From assembly GCF_032854445.1 (NCBI RefSeq), contig NC_088302.1, positions 38,508,191-38,572,190 of the forward strand: DNA of 64,000 nt, in the 5' to 3' direction. Below, one piece after another: positions 10,938 to 22,700 of the stretch; the stretch's first letter is position 1; every line of letters starts with the position of its first letter. This DNA is from Liolophura sinensis. Its lineage: Eukaryota; Mollusca; Polyplacophora; Chitonida; Chitonidae. The position numbers and the translations under genes are program-made. Under the pieces are notes generated by a model that was not told where the DNA came from, did no database searches, and saw nothing but the letters and a program-made list of their open reading frames with translations.

Positions 10938-11934
10938 AATACCACGTCAGCACTACATTAACAAGATAGGACATTCTTATCAGAAAAGAAAGTAGCTTGA
11001 TAAATGCCATACATTATTCTCAAGAATTATTCACTTACAATTCGTCATTTTTATGGGTGGAAGTAACTACCGACCTTAGGCAAGTTACTTACGGACTTTC
11101 CCACCTGTGATGCACAGGGAAATCACAGTTCTTTAATGATATTCGTGGAAGACAAGTGGTCTTTAACAAAGGACTGCACAAACGGCGACGCCAGCGTCAG
11201 AGGCCGGTTATTGTTACCAAGGCCTCACTATAAATGATTAAGGTGGAGTTTCCATACAACTAAAACAATACCAGAGAAAGACATTTATCTCGCTTCAGAC
11301 AACATCATTTGACATCTGAAACACTCCTTGCTCATGTGACAAAAAATCAGAGCTATTAAAATATTGTAGAATGCCTCTCCACCATCATCTTTGCAGAACT
11401 TTGCCAACTTTGATACAGCGCTGAGTTCATATAATATACTCTGGCATTTATAGATTGGGTTTCTCTCGAATGCATCATTCCAAAGAGCCAGCAGATTGTG
11501 TTTTTGATATTGCCTTGTGTTCGACAAGTGCATGATCACTTTCTTTTGTGATTACGTCGCCCACACGCTACCGTTGTAGTATTGATTATTTCAAATGTAA
11601 CCTTATTGCCTGGATCTCATAACTTAAACCTTAGAAACGACATGACTGATTTAACCCAACTTCTAAAGATATCCATGATACTCTGTATATCATATACTTT
11701 TTTATCGGTGTTTTAAAAACGGGATCTTAGTGGATTTTTTTTTGGAATCAGTATTTCTGACGGTTATTCAGATCAGTAAAACTGGCATCCGTCTTGTCTT
11801 TTAGCAAATCCTTCTTATAAACCATTTTGTTACCGATTTCTTGAGAAAGTCATGGCGGATAAGGGATGATCATTGACGACGATAGTAAATTAGATTTCTC
11901 ATTTCACCGAATGGGTTCTGTTTATATCAGTCCT
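10938..11934. other. Intergenic with a very degenerate SINE-like stretch
   Basis: At about 11015-11160 the order ctcaagaattattcacttac, gggtggaagtaactaccgac, ctttcccacctgtg and gacaagtg resembles a decayed minus-strand SINE. A similar decayed copy is at 45000-45160. A minus-strand open frame at 11285-11539 has no recognisable motif and is not called. Confidence 0.4.
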
Positions 11935-12150
11935 CAGCTGACAACCATATAGACTTTAACCGACAGGATAGATTACCTCAACAGGAAAACGACCTGACCT
12001 CAAACGACATCCAAACTGACCTCAACTGACAACCAAGCTGACCTTAACTGACCGGATAGCTCACCTCAACAGAAAAAACGAGCTGACCTGAACTGACAAC
12101 CAAGCTGACCTCAGCCGACAACCAAGCTGACCTTAACGGACATGACGCCG
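11935..12150. repeat. Degenerate short tandem array around ctgacctcaactgacaacca
   Basis: Repeated elements of about 20 bp (caaccaagctgacct, aactgac) with point changes and small indels. No coding signal. Confidence 0.7.
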
Positions 12151-13410
12151 TGTACATTAAACTGAATTCTGAGTATATCTGCTGAGTATTACTATTCCGT
12201 CAGTATCAGACAGTAGCATCCGTGATAAGTTTTAAAACAATCAACACTGCTTGAAATTAGAGGAATTTCCACTGACCTCGAACGTTTCCTCGATTTATAA
12301 TCCTGAACGCCGCCATATAAGTGAAATATTCTGGAACACAAATAAAATTCATCCGTAAATAAGTTCTAAAGGTTCTCTTATCAACGTACACTTGTCTCTT
12401 GAGCTGGAAGGTTTGTAACGGGATCGTTTATTCCATCGATTGTCAGAGCCATTAATATTGCCCGCGACACATCGAGATTATGGAAAGCTCTGCGAGATTG
12501 TAAGAGAAGCTAGCCGGCGGATTTATGGACATTTTCCAGAATTAACTCCTGTCTGCACCTTACACCCAGAGACTCGCAAAGACGAAAAATCAAATATTTA
12601 TCACTGAAATGGGGCCTTGGCACGTTGTGTATAAGTGGAAAGGGTGTAAACAGGATATACACAGTATGGGAATATGAATCAGTAATAACCTGATTATATT
12701 GTCTTCATTGAATAACGTTCTTGTGACCTTGCTTCTAAACACTGACTTAGACACACAGTGACCAGCGTTTGACCCTCAGCACTAACCTCAGTAATCATGA
12801 TTTTCTCTGAATTCCCCTGAAGTGCGGCCCTTATTCACATTGCTGTGGGCCAAGGTCAGGCTTCTGGCTGACTTCACACCGTCGGGCCAGCGCCTCTCTG
12901 GAGATGATGTAGTGGAATATGAAGAAGAAGAACACACATCTGGAAAAGGTCGCTTGGGAGCGAATCTCATCGACAGTGTAACAAAAGTTATGCAAAAAAA
13001 TTAGTAAATGCCCATAGGAAGAAAAAATAAAAGCTATGCAGGTTGGCTGAAAGCTCTACCAGGACAACTGACGTCACCAATGTACTTATCTTCCACCGTT
13101 GGACATGTATTTGAGAGAACAAACAGCTTTGCAAGACCTACATATTTTGACAAACTTCCTACATCGTATTTTTTTTGGGATGTTTTTTTTTTGTTAACTT
13201 CCTCGTATATCTTTTCGAGTTATGACGATAAAACTCTTAGGTAAGTTTCCCCTTAAATCTTTTCCACCTTGGGCGTTAAAAGGTTGACATCATTAATCCT
13301 GAGAAAAACCGCAAGTGACGCCATTGTACACAGCCCATCCTGTGTGTTGAGAATAATGCTTTGGGCGAATGGCCCTGTAAAAACAACCTAGAGACGTACG
13401 AGAGGGCCGA
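12151..13410. other. Intergenic, nothing supported
   Basis: A short trace of SINE 3' end is at 12284-12352 (gccatataagtgaaatattc). Overlapping open frames near 12788-13004 on both strands show no motif. Confidence 0.45.
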
Positions 13411-13415
13411 AGAAT

Positions 13416-13458
<43 letters not shown>

Positions 13459-13502
13459 TTAGATCGGTGTTTCACGCCGTACTCGAGAATATTTCACTCA
13501 GA
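13411..13502 (-). mobile_element. SINE-A 3' fragment with long (ATTT)n tail
   Basis: A pure ATTT microsatellite at 13412-13459 is followed by the reverse complement of the SINE 3' end (cggtgtttcacgccgtactc, gagaatatttcactca). The rest of the element is missing. The microsatellite probably grew from the SINE tail. Confidence 0.85.
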
Positions 13503-14395
13503 TGGATTGAAGAAAATGTACTGTAGTTGTGTTTTTATGGTCAGATACTTTACTGTTGTTGCACGGAGCAGTATGGCTAAGATGTGCGTAAAATGTTTTA
13601 CTCAGACCACATACATCAAATCTAATTACGTGAGTCAACCCATTTGTGATGCTCTACTAAAGTAATACAGAAGGGGTATAAAAACTGCTCCAGTTGATGT
13701 CTGGGTCACATGCTGAATACTCCAGAGACACACATCAGCAGGTGGTTTGGGCAAAGACAATTGGCCATAAATTTGAGCTTACAGTATATATACCCTTTTG
13801 GCCAATAAATGCCGCTTAGCATTACAGCTAATGAACACTTGTCACGTCTTGACGTTAATCTGTTTCCCCCAATTGATGGCCTATTCACATGGCCTTAAAG
13901 TTTGATAATTAAACAGAGATTACTGTCTACAACCTAATACTAGGCGTCATGCGTGAAAGTGCCAATTCAGACTATCAAGCCATTTCCATAAAGACCAATG
14001 CCATTAAGTGCATTCACGGCACAGTTTCTTAAAAGGTATACTACACAGTATAAGTGATGGAGTGATATACTAGCTATAAGAAAAAATGATTATCAAAGAG
14101 TAAGGCATACAATCGTACGCATATAAATCATCATTATTACAACAAACAAAAATGTTAAACAATACATATTTATTTCTAAGTTATCCTCGGGGGGGGGAGG
14201 GGGGCCTTTGTGACCGAGTGGTGAAAATATTCTCGCGTAAAACACTGTTCAAATAAATAAATAAAGACATCCTCTAAATCAAACCCGTTACGTATGGTCG
14301 ATAATACTTATGGGTTTATCATGTCAAGGTCCCACTTACTTTTATGTCTGAATAGTCGAGCATGGCCCAGGCTAGGCAGAATGAGATACTAGTAT
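13503..14395. other. Intergenic with a SINE tail remnant
   Basis: At 14203-14268 a G-rich run is followed by a short relic with the pieces gaaaatattctcgcgtaaaa and caaataaataaat. Nothing else is recognised. Confidence 0.4.
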
Positions 14396-14700
14396 ATGTA
14401 TGTAGGTATGCTAGGGGTTTAACGTCGTATCAAACAATTGTTCAGCCATATGACGACGAGTAGTCATTAGGTCTGTGTACATATACTGTGTTATATATGT
14501 CTTGTGGGAGAGTCCACGCCGCCAAAGTGCTGCCGCCACTGAACTATCATGCCGAAGATACCAGACAAGTCACACTGCACTGACATCGGGCCAACGAGTC
14601 CTGTTTCCTTGCTCTAAGCTTTCACCGCTGAGCGCCAAACAAGGCAGCAGCAAGTACCTTTTATAAAGTCTTTGGTATAACCCGATCCCAAGGTCTCCAG
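14396..14700 (-). mobile_element. Diverged SINE-C copy
   Basis: The plus strand shows ctaggggtttaacgtcgtat and catatgacgacgagtagtca, then further right gagcgccaaacaaggcagc and cccgatcccaaggtctccag, in the same order as the copy at 10290. The middle is strongly diverged. Confidence 0.55.
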
Positions 14701-16666
14701 ACTTGGGAATGTTATACTAGCAAACAAAGCGAAGTCAAATATACTGCCAGATAGACTCCTTCCATTGTCGAAAATTTCATGTAAAGCTCTGTAGAATATT
14801 GCAAAGCAGTCGTGGATTTGTTCCAATGCCCTGATCCCATACGAAAATCGGCCAGCTTTTTGCAGTCAATTTTAACAGGGTGATAAGATCCCTGCTCAAG
14901 GCCAAGTTTGATGGAGCCAGTATTATATGATGATAGCTTTTGCATATTCATGAGTGAATGCCGTAATGGCATGATGTAGCTATACAAATCAGCATACTGC
15001 TCATGTCCCTAATTATGTGTGACCTCACCGAATTTCCCATCCATTTGACTATCAATGATGTAGAATATTAGTACATTCAGAATCGTATATGACTTAGTGA
15101 AAAATGATGCTAATGAGCTCATGTCTTATGGTGATGTATGACGTGGAAGTGAGCAATAATAATTAGCCCACACAGTTTAGTGCTGATTAGATTTACCCTA
15201 CACTGAAAACCAATATCATCGCTATATTAACAAAAAAACCTGTGGTACCATCGTGTACCATGTGAGTGACATTCCTCAAGAGACGTAACTTTTGATCATC
15301 GTAGCCTGTAGCTGTTTGCCTAAACCCTATTAACGGCTTTGATTTCTGAATGGTTTTCGAAGTTTGTTTGACGAATTCTGGTTGGCAGTGTAGGAGATGC
15401 CAAAAATGGAAATTATACCGTCCGTGTAGGGTATATAGGTCTCAGAAGGGATAGAATCTGTCAGTGTCTTAAATAGATGGTTTGTCCTGGTTATTGGATA
15501 AGCTTGTTTGAAGGGTATGCATTAATAATAGGAAAGCTGACAGGGCAGTTAAATCTCGTCTGTTACAACGGGATAAGGAACCATCACCGGTCCCTTGTGT
15601 GCTACATGCCCAACTGTATATCTGTCTTTCTGTGTCTGTGCGCAGATTACAAGTGGCTTTCTGTTCCATTATGCGTTTCAGAAAGACAAGCCCTACAAGG
15701 TCTACTACGCCGTACAGAGCAAAGGATAAATATTACATGTTTAAAGTTCAACCGTATCATTGACAGTAAACGTTGTCTAGGCAACTGATCATGATTTTGT
15801 GGTTTTCATATTTCACAGAGCAGTGTTGAAAGTGATTTCCAAGCTGCTGAAGGCATTTTTATGTGCTATATACATGCAAAAAATGCAAAATGTAAAATGT
15901 GAATATGTAAAAGGGTAAAATATTTAAAATTTAAAGAATATAAACTCTGTGCAAGGCTGTCCACAATATTGCGGTTTAAAAATAGATTTGTTCCAATGCT
16001 CTGTTCTTACACGAAAATCAAACAGGGATATTGTTGTACATTTGAATAGGTTGTTAACGGCGCTGAAACGCTAGCTGTACATGATTTACACGTACAAAAA
16101 AGATGAAGAACATATATTGTGAATTGTGTAACGGGTTCGAAATCTCGCAATTTGATTCGGTACGAAACAAGGTTCAGCATTGTCGTTTTGCTCAACAAAC
16201 ACCGGGGATACCTAAATAACTGAGTCTTGATATTACTGACAGAGCCCATTCTTTAGCGTTTGACGAATGGGTAGAGTAAATTTTCTTATCTGTTAGCAGT
16301 ATAGAAGCTATTGCAATCTTCTACCCTGCTCAAACGCAAACTGGGGATAAAATATAAACGTCATGTCAAATGTGTTTTGCTTTAGTCTTTCATTTTCCAG
16401 GATAACAGAATGATTTGCATCACAGCTGTTTGCACTGCTGGGAAATGCTTTGGACTGCAGTTCCGAAAGGGCTTATTCTTTTCCCTTTACTCTGCCCACA
16501 CCATGATTAAGATTAGACCCGGATTCTTTTCACAACTGCAATGCGTCCCAAAAGAGGCCAGTTGTTAAATCTTGCCATGGCTTTATGCATGTAACAAATT
16601 ATTTTCCATACCCAAGTAGTTGTGGTAAGCTGTTTAATGACTAGACAAATGCTTTTATCTTCACAG
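14701..16666. other. Upstream of the channel gene, nothing supported
   Basis: No exon, repeat or core promoter could be assigned with confidence. The acceptor-like gcttttatcttcacag ending at 16666 suggests that a 5' untranslated exon lies somewhere to the left. Confidence 0.35.
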
Positions 16667-16688
16667 GGACCACGTCAAAGGCTCGCCA

Positions 16689-16771
16689 ATGATGGATGTG
16701 CACTTTCCCAGATCTGTTTTTTTCTGTCTCACCTTGGCTCAGCTCCTCCACTGGTCTTCCTCTGTCAGCAG
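16689..16771 (+). CDS. Channel exon 1: start codon and signal peptide
   Basis: Begins with two ATG codons in a row; the first, at 16689, is used here. It encodes 27 residues with a hydrophobic core ([11 protein letters not shown]) typical of a signal peptide, and ends in phase 2 at CAG before gtaact. An acceptor-like pyrimidine tract and AG end at 16666, so the transcript probably has an upstream untranslated exon. The match of phase and spacing to exon 2 supports the start, but there is no transcript evidence. Confidence 0.75.
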
Positions 16772-19700
16772 GTAACTTTAGGAACCATGAAAACATAGCA
16801 AAAAACATAAACAAAACTCATTTATAAAAGAAACGTAAAGCAGGGTACAGAAAGCATAGAAAGTAAAACTAAAGCAGTAGACACGACTGTGTGATTAATG
16901 GCAAATTGTCTCACGGAATTCTTGAAACCCGGTCTCTTTAAAGTTTATTTCAATTAGGGTTTTATTCAACGTACCTATACTCCCCTCTAGCACAACGTCG
17001 TCTTTAAAAGTATCATGAACGGCTAAACCTTCAAGTGTGTCCGTGTGATGTTACCTGCTGTGCCGTCAAAATGCGATGTGAAGTGATGTTACGTTGCCTA
17101 AAACCTGACTCCTTAACCTGGATGGTGTTTTAGAATCTTTGAGCCTGGATAATGTTTTAGCACTTTTCAACCTGTATGGTGTTTTCTAAACATGGATAGA
17201 TTTCTAGGGTTTGGTTATTGTTTTATAACAATCCTCTGAACCTGGATTATGGTGTGAGGCTTCTAAACCTGAATTAGAGTTCCAGGATGTCTCAGCCTGG
17301 ATAGTGTTTTGGGACTTCTCAGCCTGGATAGTGTTTTAGAACTTCTCAACCTTGATAGTGTCTTAGGACTTCTCAGCCTGGATAGTGTTTTAGGACTTCT
17401 CAGCCTGGATAGTGTTTTAGGGCTTCTCAGCCTGGATAGTGTTTTAGACTTCTCAGCCTGGATAGTGTTTTAGGACTTCTCAGCCTGGATAGGACCTCGA
17501 CTAAATAAACTATTGCTATTCCAACTAAATTGGTGAAAAGAAAACACTTTAGCGCTTTAAAGAGCATATCAGCTGAATTGATTTGACAGAGGAAATATTT
17601 GTCTCGGTATCAGTGACAGCTTATCGGTAAATTGGCAAGAGGCTGTATTTACTTGTTACGTGTGACCATTTGCCAACTATCACGCTATCGCCGCTACCCT
17701 GGTTTTCCTTTCCATGCTGTATTCCTTTATATCCAGGAATAATCTTTATATTTTTTATACGATTGATACATCAGATTTTTTATTTTCTTCAAGAAGACTT
17801 TTTTATGTTATCCATTAACTAATTCAAGTGGGCAAAAGAACACTAAAACTTGTTTTAAAACAAACCATCTTCAAATTAATTCCTGCTGAGTTTTCTGTAA
17901 ATTAGTGAAATTCATAATATCAATCCAGAAATTCCAAATAAATAATTGGCATGGCTTGTGTTTTTGTGTGACAAAGAAACATCTCAAACTCTGTATAAGG
18001 GTTGAACGTCACTTTCATCAAAACTAATCACTGCTTCTGAAAAGTCAAAGAAAAAGTGTTTTATACTATTTTGCATGTCGTTAATAGTCTTGAATTGATG
18101 TGTGTGTGTTTTTTTTTCAAATAAGAGATCGTCTGAAAGTTAAAAGATCTGGAAAATACAGGAAACATCAGAAGATGATCACCATCTATGTCATACAGTC
18201 AGACAAAAATAATACCATGTTTCAAAAATATCCCCTACCCTGTCCTCAATGCTTTGTGATTAAATTGCACTATTTGTTATATTTGCATATTAGAATATGG
18301 ACAGTTACCTTGGGAACGTTTGTCTGATATTCCCTGTGGAGAATGAAAAACTCCCAGTAACTCCGGGATTCCTATTCATGTGATTATATCACGACTTCCA
18401 GTTGCTCTCCTGTAGAACCTTGTAAATGTCATGTACTCAATGTTTTCCAATGTTCTTATCCCTATTATCCCTCTTATCCCTTTTATCTCACTTATTTCTA
18501 GGAGTTTAGAAAACTGGATACAATTCAAAAATCTGTCATTGTTTTCTACCGGATAAATCAAAGGAAAGTGACAATAAAATAAAAGATAAAAAGGCAAACC
18601 AAAGCCGACTGGGATATTTTAGTGTGACTATGTATCGTTGAGAAAGAATGGAGAAGTATAAGAAACGTCATCTGCGTTTCAAAGACCAATTGAGACACAT
18701 TGTTGATTATCGACCACATAGAAACTAGTATGGTACACGATCCGGATACTGATCGTGGTTTAATTTATTCCCGTAGAATAGTCCATGCGTAAAGACGCAC
18801 CACCATCATTGAAAACTGATGACTGCTTCTCTTTGCATAAACCCGTCGTAATTTATTATTCTAAATACTTTCTTAGATCCTTTGGGGTTTGTACTTAACC
18901 TTGTTTAGGAAATGAGTCTTGACAGTATGGTGTAGGAAGGACTCTTCTGACGCTTACATTTATCAGGGCTGCCTGGGAATTTGGTAACAACTACTCCGTA
19001 GCCTTTGGCAAATTTATGTGCAGATTGACTCTGGAAATGAAGGAAAGAAAAGTAAAGCAGCCATAAGCGGACGGCGACAATCTTTCACTCAGTTTTTGAC
19101 CTTGGCGCCGGAGAGACGCATTATGTCAGCACCTTTATCCCATCAATATCCACACATAATTGCTGTGTTTGTTTTATTTATAGAGGCACAGGTTGACAAG
19201 CAATTATATGTTAATGAAATATATTCCAAAATCCCACATAAATAGTTTTTTTGAATTTCTTGTAGAATTTTGTTTTTGGTACAATTTGTTTGTTATAAAA
19301 ATGCTGAGCTAATATTTGCAATTTGTCACGGTAAAAAATATCATTACTTCGTCTTCAGAAAGATTATGTGCTTCCTATGAATTAGTCATTGTTTTTAAAA
19401 CAGATTATTAAAGTTCTATCAAATGATTCTTGTTTAACACAAAATAAAATTCAAATTTGAAACTGGGAATCATCAAACTAGTAACTACACTTTACATTCG
19501 TATTGTCACTTTGATGGTATCGGTTGTTGTTCTTTCTGACTACAGAACGGAGTTTCTACAGGCCATGCTCACGGACTACGACAGTCGCATACCACCCAGC
19601 TACTCGGCAGGTAAAACAATATAAAAAAATAGAGAAGGAACAATGTGAGTTAAGAAAATGTTTGTACTGGAGAGTTATCAACATTTCTTCATTTGCAGAA

Positions 19701-22700
19701 AGAAAATTCATAAACTCAAAAAATTGAAACTCAGTGATTGATTCAAAGGCAAAAACACACTATCATGAAGTACATGTCAGATGAAAGACCATTATACATT
19801 GTTCTGGAAAATAGTTTGATTAAGTTCTTTGGAAAATTTTCTACCTGGTAAACTTTGGATTCTACTGTGGCCTTTTCTGGCCATATTAAGATCTCAGCTT
19901 TTTGCCAGTTGATCCACAATGTTCTTTTTCATCACTCAAAATGCGTCTTCATTTAGAGATATGAATGCATTTAACAAATGGAGCTTGAATCAAACTATTT
20001 AAATCCAGAAATATTCCTGTGACGTCACTGATACCCTCTGAATCCCAACAGATCACCAAAGTATCCCACGTTTTAAATGCATATTAGTCGGTTAGAAAAA
20101 AAAAATAAACCAAAAAATTTTCCTGGACAATATTTAATGGTGTTTCATCTAATAAATACTTTATTTTGTCTGGTCTTTGCCTTTAATGAACGACTAGGAG
20201 TTTTTAGTGACGTTTGGGTTCCATTGAGCAACAATTAACGTTTTACTGAGTATTCATATAAGCCTAATTATCATAGCCATAGCCATCATAAGTTTTCCGT
20301 ATTTTTACAGTCATTCTAACAAGCTATCATTCCAAGATCACGTACAGATTTTTTCAAAAATCGTAAAAAGCATAAAAGCATAAACTTTTCTGAGAGCTCT
20401 TTTGGTGACATGGCACAAGGAGTTGGGCAATCATTTCTAGGCTTCAACGAAGAACAGAGCATTTGATACACAATATAAATACATTTGTTTACTGATTACC
20501 ATTGAGTGATTCATGAACACCGTGTAAGTCCCTTATCAAATAATTAAAACAACTATTGAAAGTCCAATCAATTCTCTGATTGTAGATAGGTAGAAATGCT
20601 ATCTTCTCCCCGAGAATTAATTTCAGGAGAACTACATGTTATTCCCTCACTGCAGAATACAAGAGTTGTCTGACTTTGTGTAATTCTCCTGTTCTCTGGC
20701 ATTTGTCGTCAACCAGATGTTAAGGTTCCTATAGTGGAGTTTTTATTAATAACTGCAGCTCTGTTTAAGGCGTCGTATTTGTTGTTTCGGATGGTATTTT
20801 ATGTGTTTTCGGTCGTTCGGTGAATTTTTTGAATGAGTAAGCGTCGTGACATTTTATCGCACATTGGTAATGTTATTTTACCTTTTTTTAAATCTAGAAC
20901 TACCGACCAATGTTACCGTAGACCTGAGAGTGCGCACCATACATTCTATCGACGAGGCCACCATGGTAAGCCATTATTTATTTATTTATTTATTTATTTA
21001 TTCTTTCACTGGCTCAATCGGTCAAGCTTTGTTCTATTAGAGCAATAAGGTCACAGGCTGCGACATAGTCACTCAATTTTTCAGGTAGTTGGGGAATTTA
21101 TTTATTACCTGTTTATTTACCTATATATTCTTTCATTCGGGAACGTTATTATCCTTGAGATGAATCCAATGAGGCTGGTAAAACGGCTCATTAGTTTGCT
21201 TCACTGATCTTGTTAGTGGATGGGAGTTATGGAGTTTACCGATGTCTAACCACCATTTTATCTCTGCCCGGCAAACAAGGCGTCCTGTAGATGGACTAAA
21301 TAGGGTAGCTGTCTGAATTACCCACTAATGGAGGCGCCAGTGAAGATCCGCAAGAAACAGATATGTCGAAAAGGAAATGGTAAAAATCTTCGAAGGGGCA
21401 TATTGCTCGATGTGAAAGTCAGAGTAGAAAACCGTTTGCTCGTGACAAAAGGAGTTGATTGTGCTGCACTCATTTTCTTTTCTGTGAATTACCATGAATA
21501 CGAGTCTGGAAAGTTTGACCGGCGATTTTATTCGCAGCCTTTATGTTTTCATCGGGTTTCTCGTTAGTGGCGGTTAAACTGTAGGCAGAACACTTTAAAT
21601 GTACCAAGATCTGTTCGATTTCTTCTATTAACCCTGTGGTCATAATCAAAGAAACCTAATGAAAATTCCGAACTCCAAAGTAGACTATCGAGATTTTTAA
21701 GTCCCTATTTCATCGTGCCTTTCAGATCTTTGGAAACACACTAGGCACTATAGATATGATTTATTCCCATAAACGGAAATTATTATAAATGAATGGAAAT
21801 AAAGCTGTATCAGTTTGATGACCAAAGAATAATGAGCACCATGACCACACACTTTGTAGCTCGGAGGAAAGCATGAAAACAGTAAGAGCAAACCTACAAA
21901 CATATCTGCAAGGCACCGCCCACACTCACGTTATTTAATATCGCCTGTATGTACAATGCATCGCTCACACTCACACGCCATTTAATGGCGCCTGTATGTA
22001 CAATGCATCGCTCACACTCACACGCCATTTAATGGCGCCTGTATGTACAATGCATCGCTCACACTCACACGCCATTTTTAATGGCGCCTGTATGTACAAT
22101 GCATCGCTCACACTCACACGCCATTTAATGGCGCCTGTATGTACAATGCATCGCTCACACTCACACGCCATTTAATATCGCCTGTATGTACAATGCATCG
22201 CTCACACTCACACGCCATTTTTAATGGCGCCTGTATGTACAATGCATCGCTCACACTCACACGCCATTTAATATCGCCTGTATGTTCAATGCATCGCTCA
22301 CACTCACACGCCATTTAATGGCGCCTGTATGTACAATGCATCGCTCACACTCACACGCCATTTAATATCGCCTGTATGTACAATGCATCGCTCACACTCA
22401 CACGCCATTTAATGGCGTCTGTATGTACTATGTGCCGACCACACGCACGTCATTTAATAGCGCCTGCATGTATAATACATCGCATGCAGAACACTGACTC
22501 TACACACATGTACACATCTTCAACGGCGCTTACAGTGCGCCACTCCCACACACGAATACCCTTTATCAGCTCGTCCAGTGCGCACCACACAAACACATAT
22601 CTTTTACACATGTACGCACATTTCCGCAATACATCGCTCACGCACACACATCCTTCAACGCCGTGCACAGGGCACCGCCAACACACATATATCCTTTAAC

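Larger units (their letters stand above)
16772..19545 (+). other. Intron 1
   Basis: Contains the 27-bp minisatellite (17107-17495) and a dispersed repeat at 18705-18900 related to 62965-63170. An open frame at 18100-18327 is not needed for the coding chain and lacks a fitting phase, so it is not called. Confidence 0.85.

Noticed and set aside
11285-11539. Minus-strand frame of 84 codons with protein-like composition
   Set aside because: No family recognised, no convincing splice sites, no neighbouring exon.
18100-18327. Possible extra exon in intron 1 of the channel gene
   Set aside because: Exons 1 and 2 already join in phase, and the frame shows no similarity to this part of the family.
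21971-22314. Cys-rich repeated protein frames on the minus strand
   Set aside because: They are produced by the 47/49-bp tandem array; two adjacent units of 47 and 49 bp total 96 bp, so the frame stays open by arithmetic, and there is no splice or start context.
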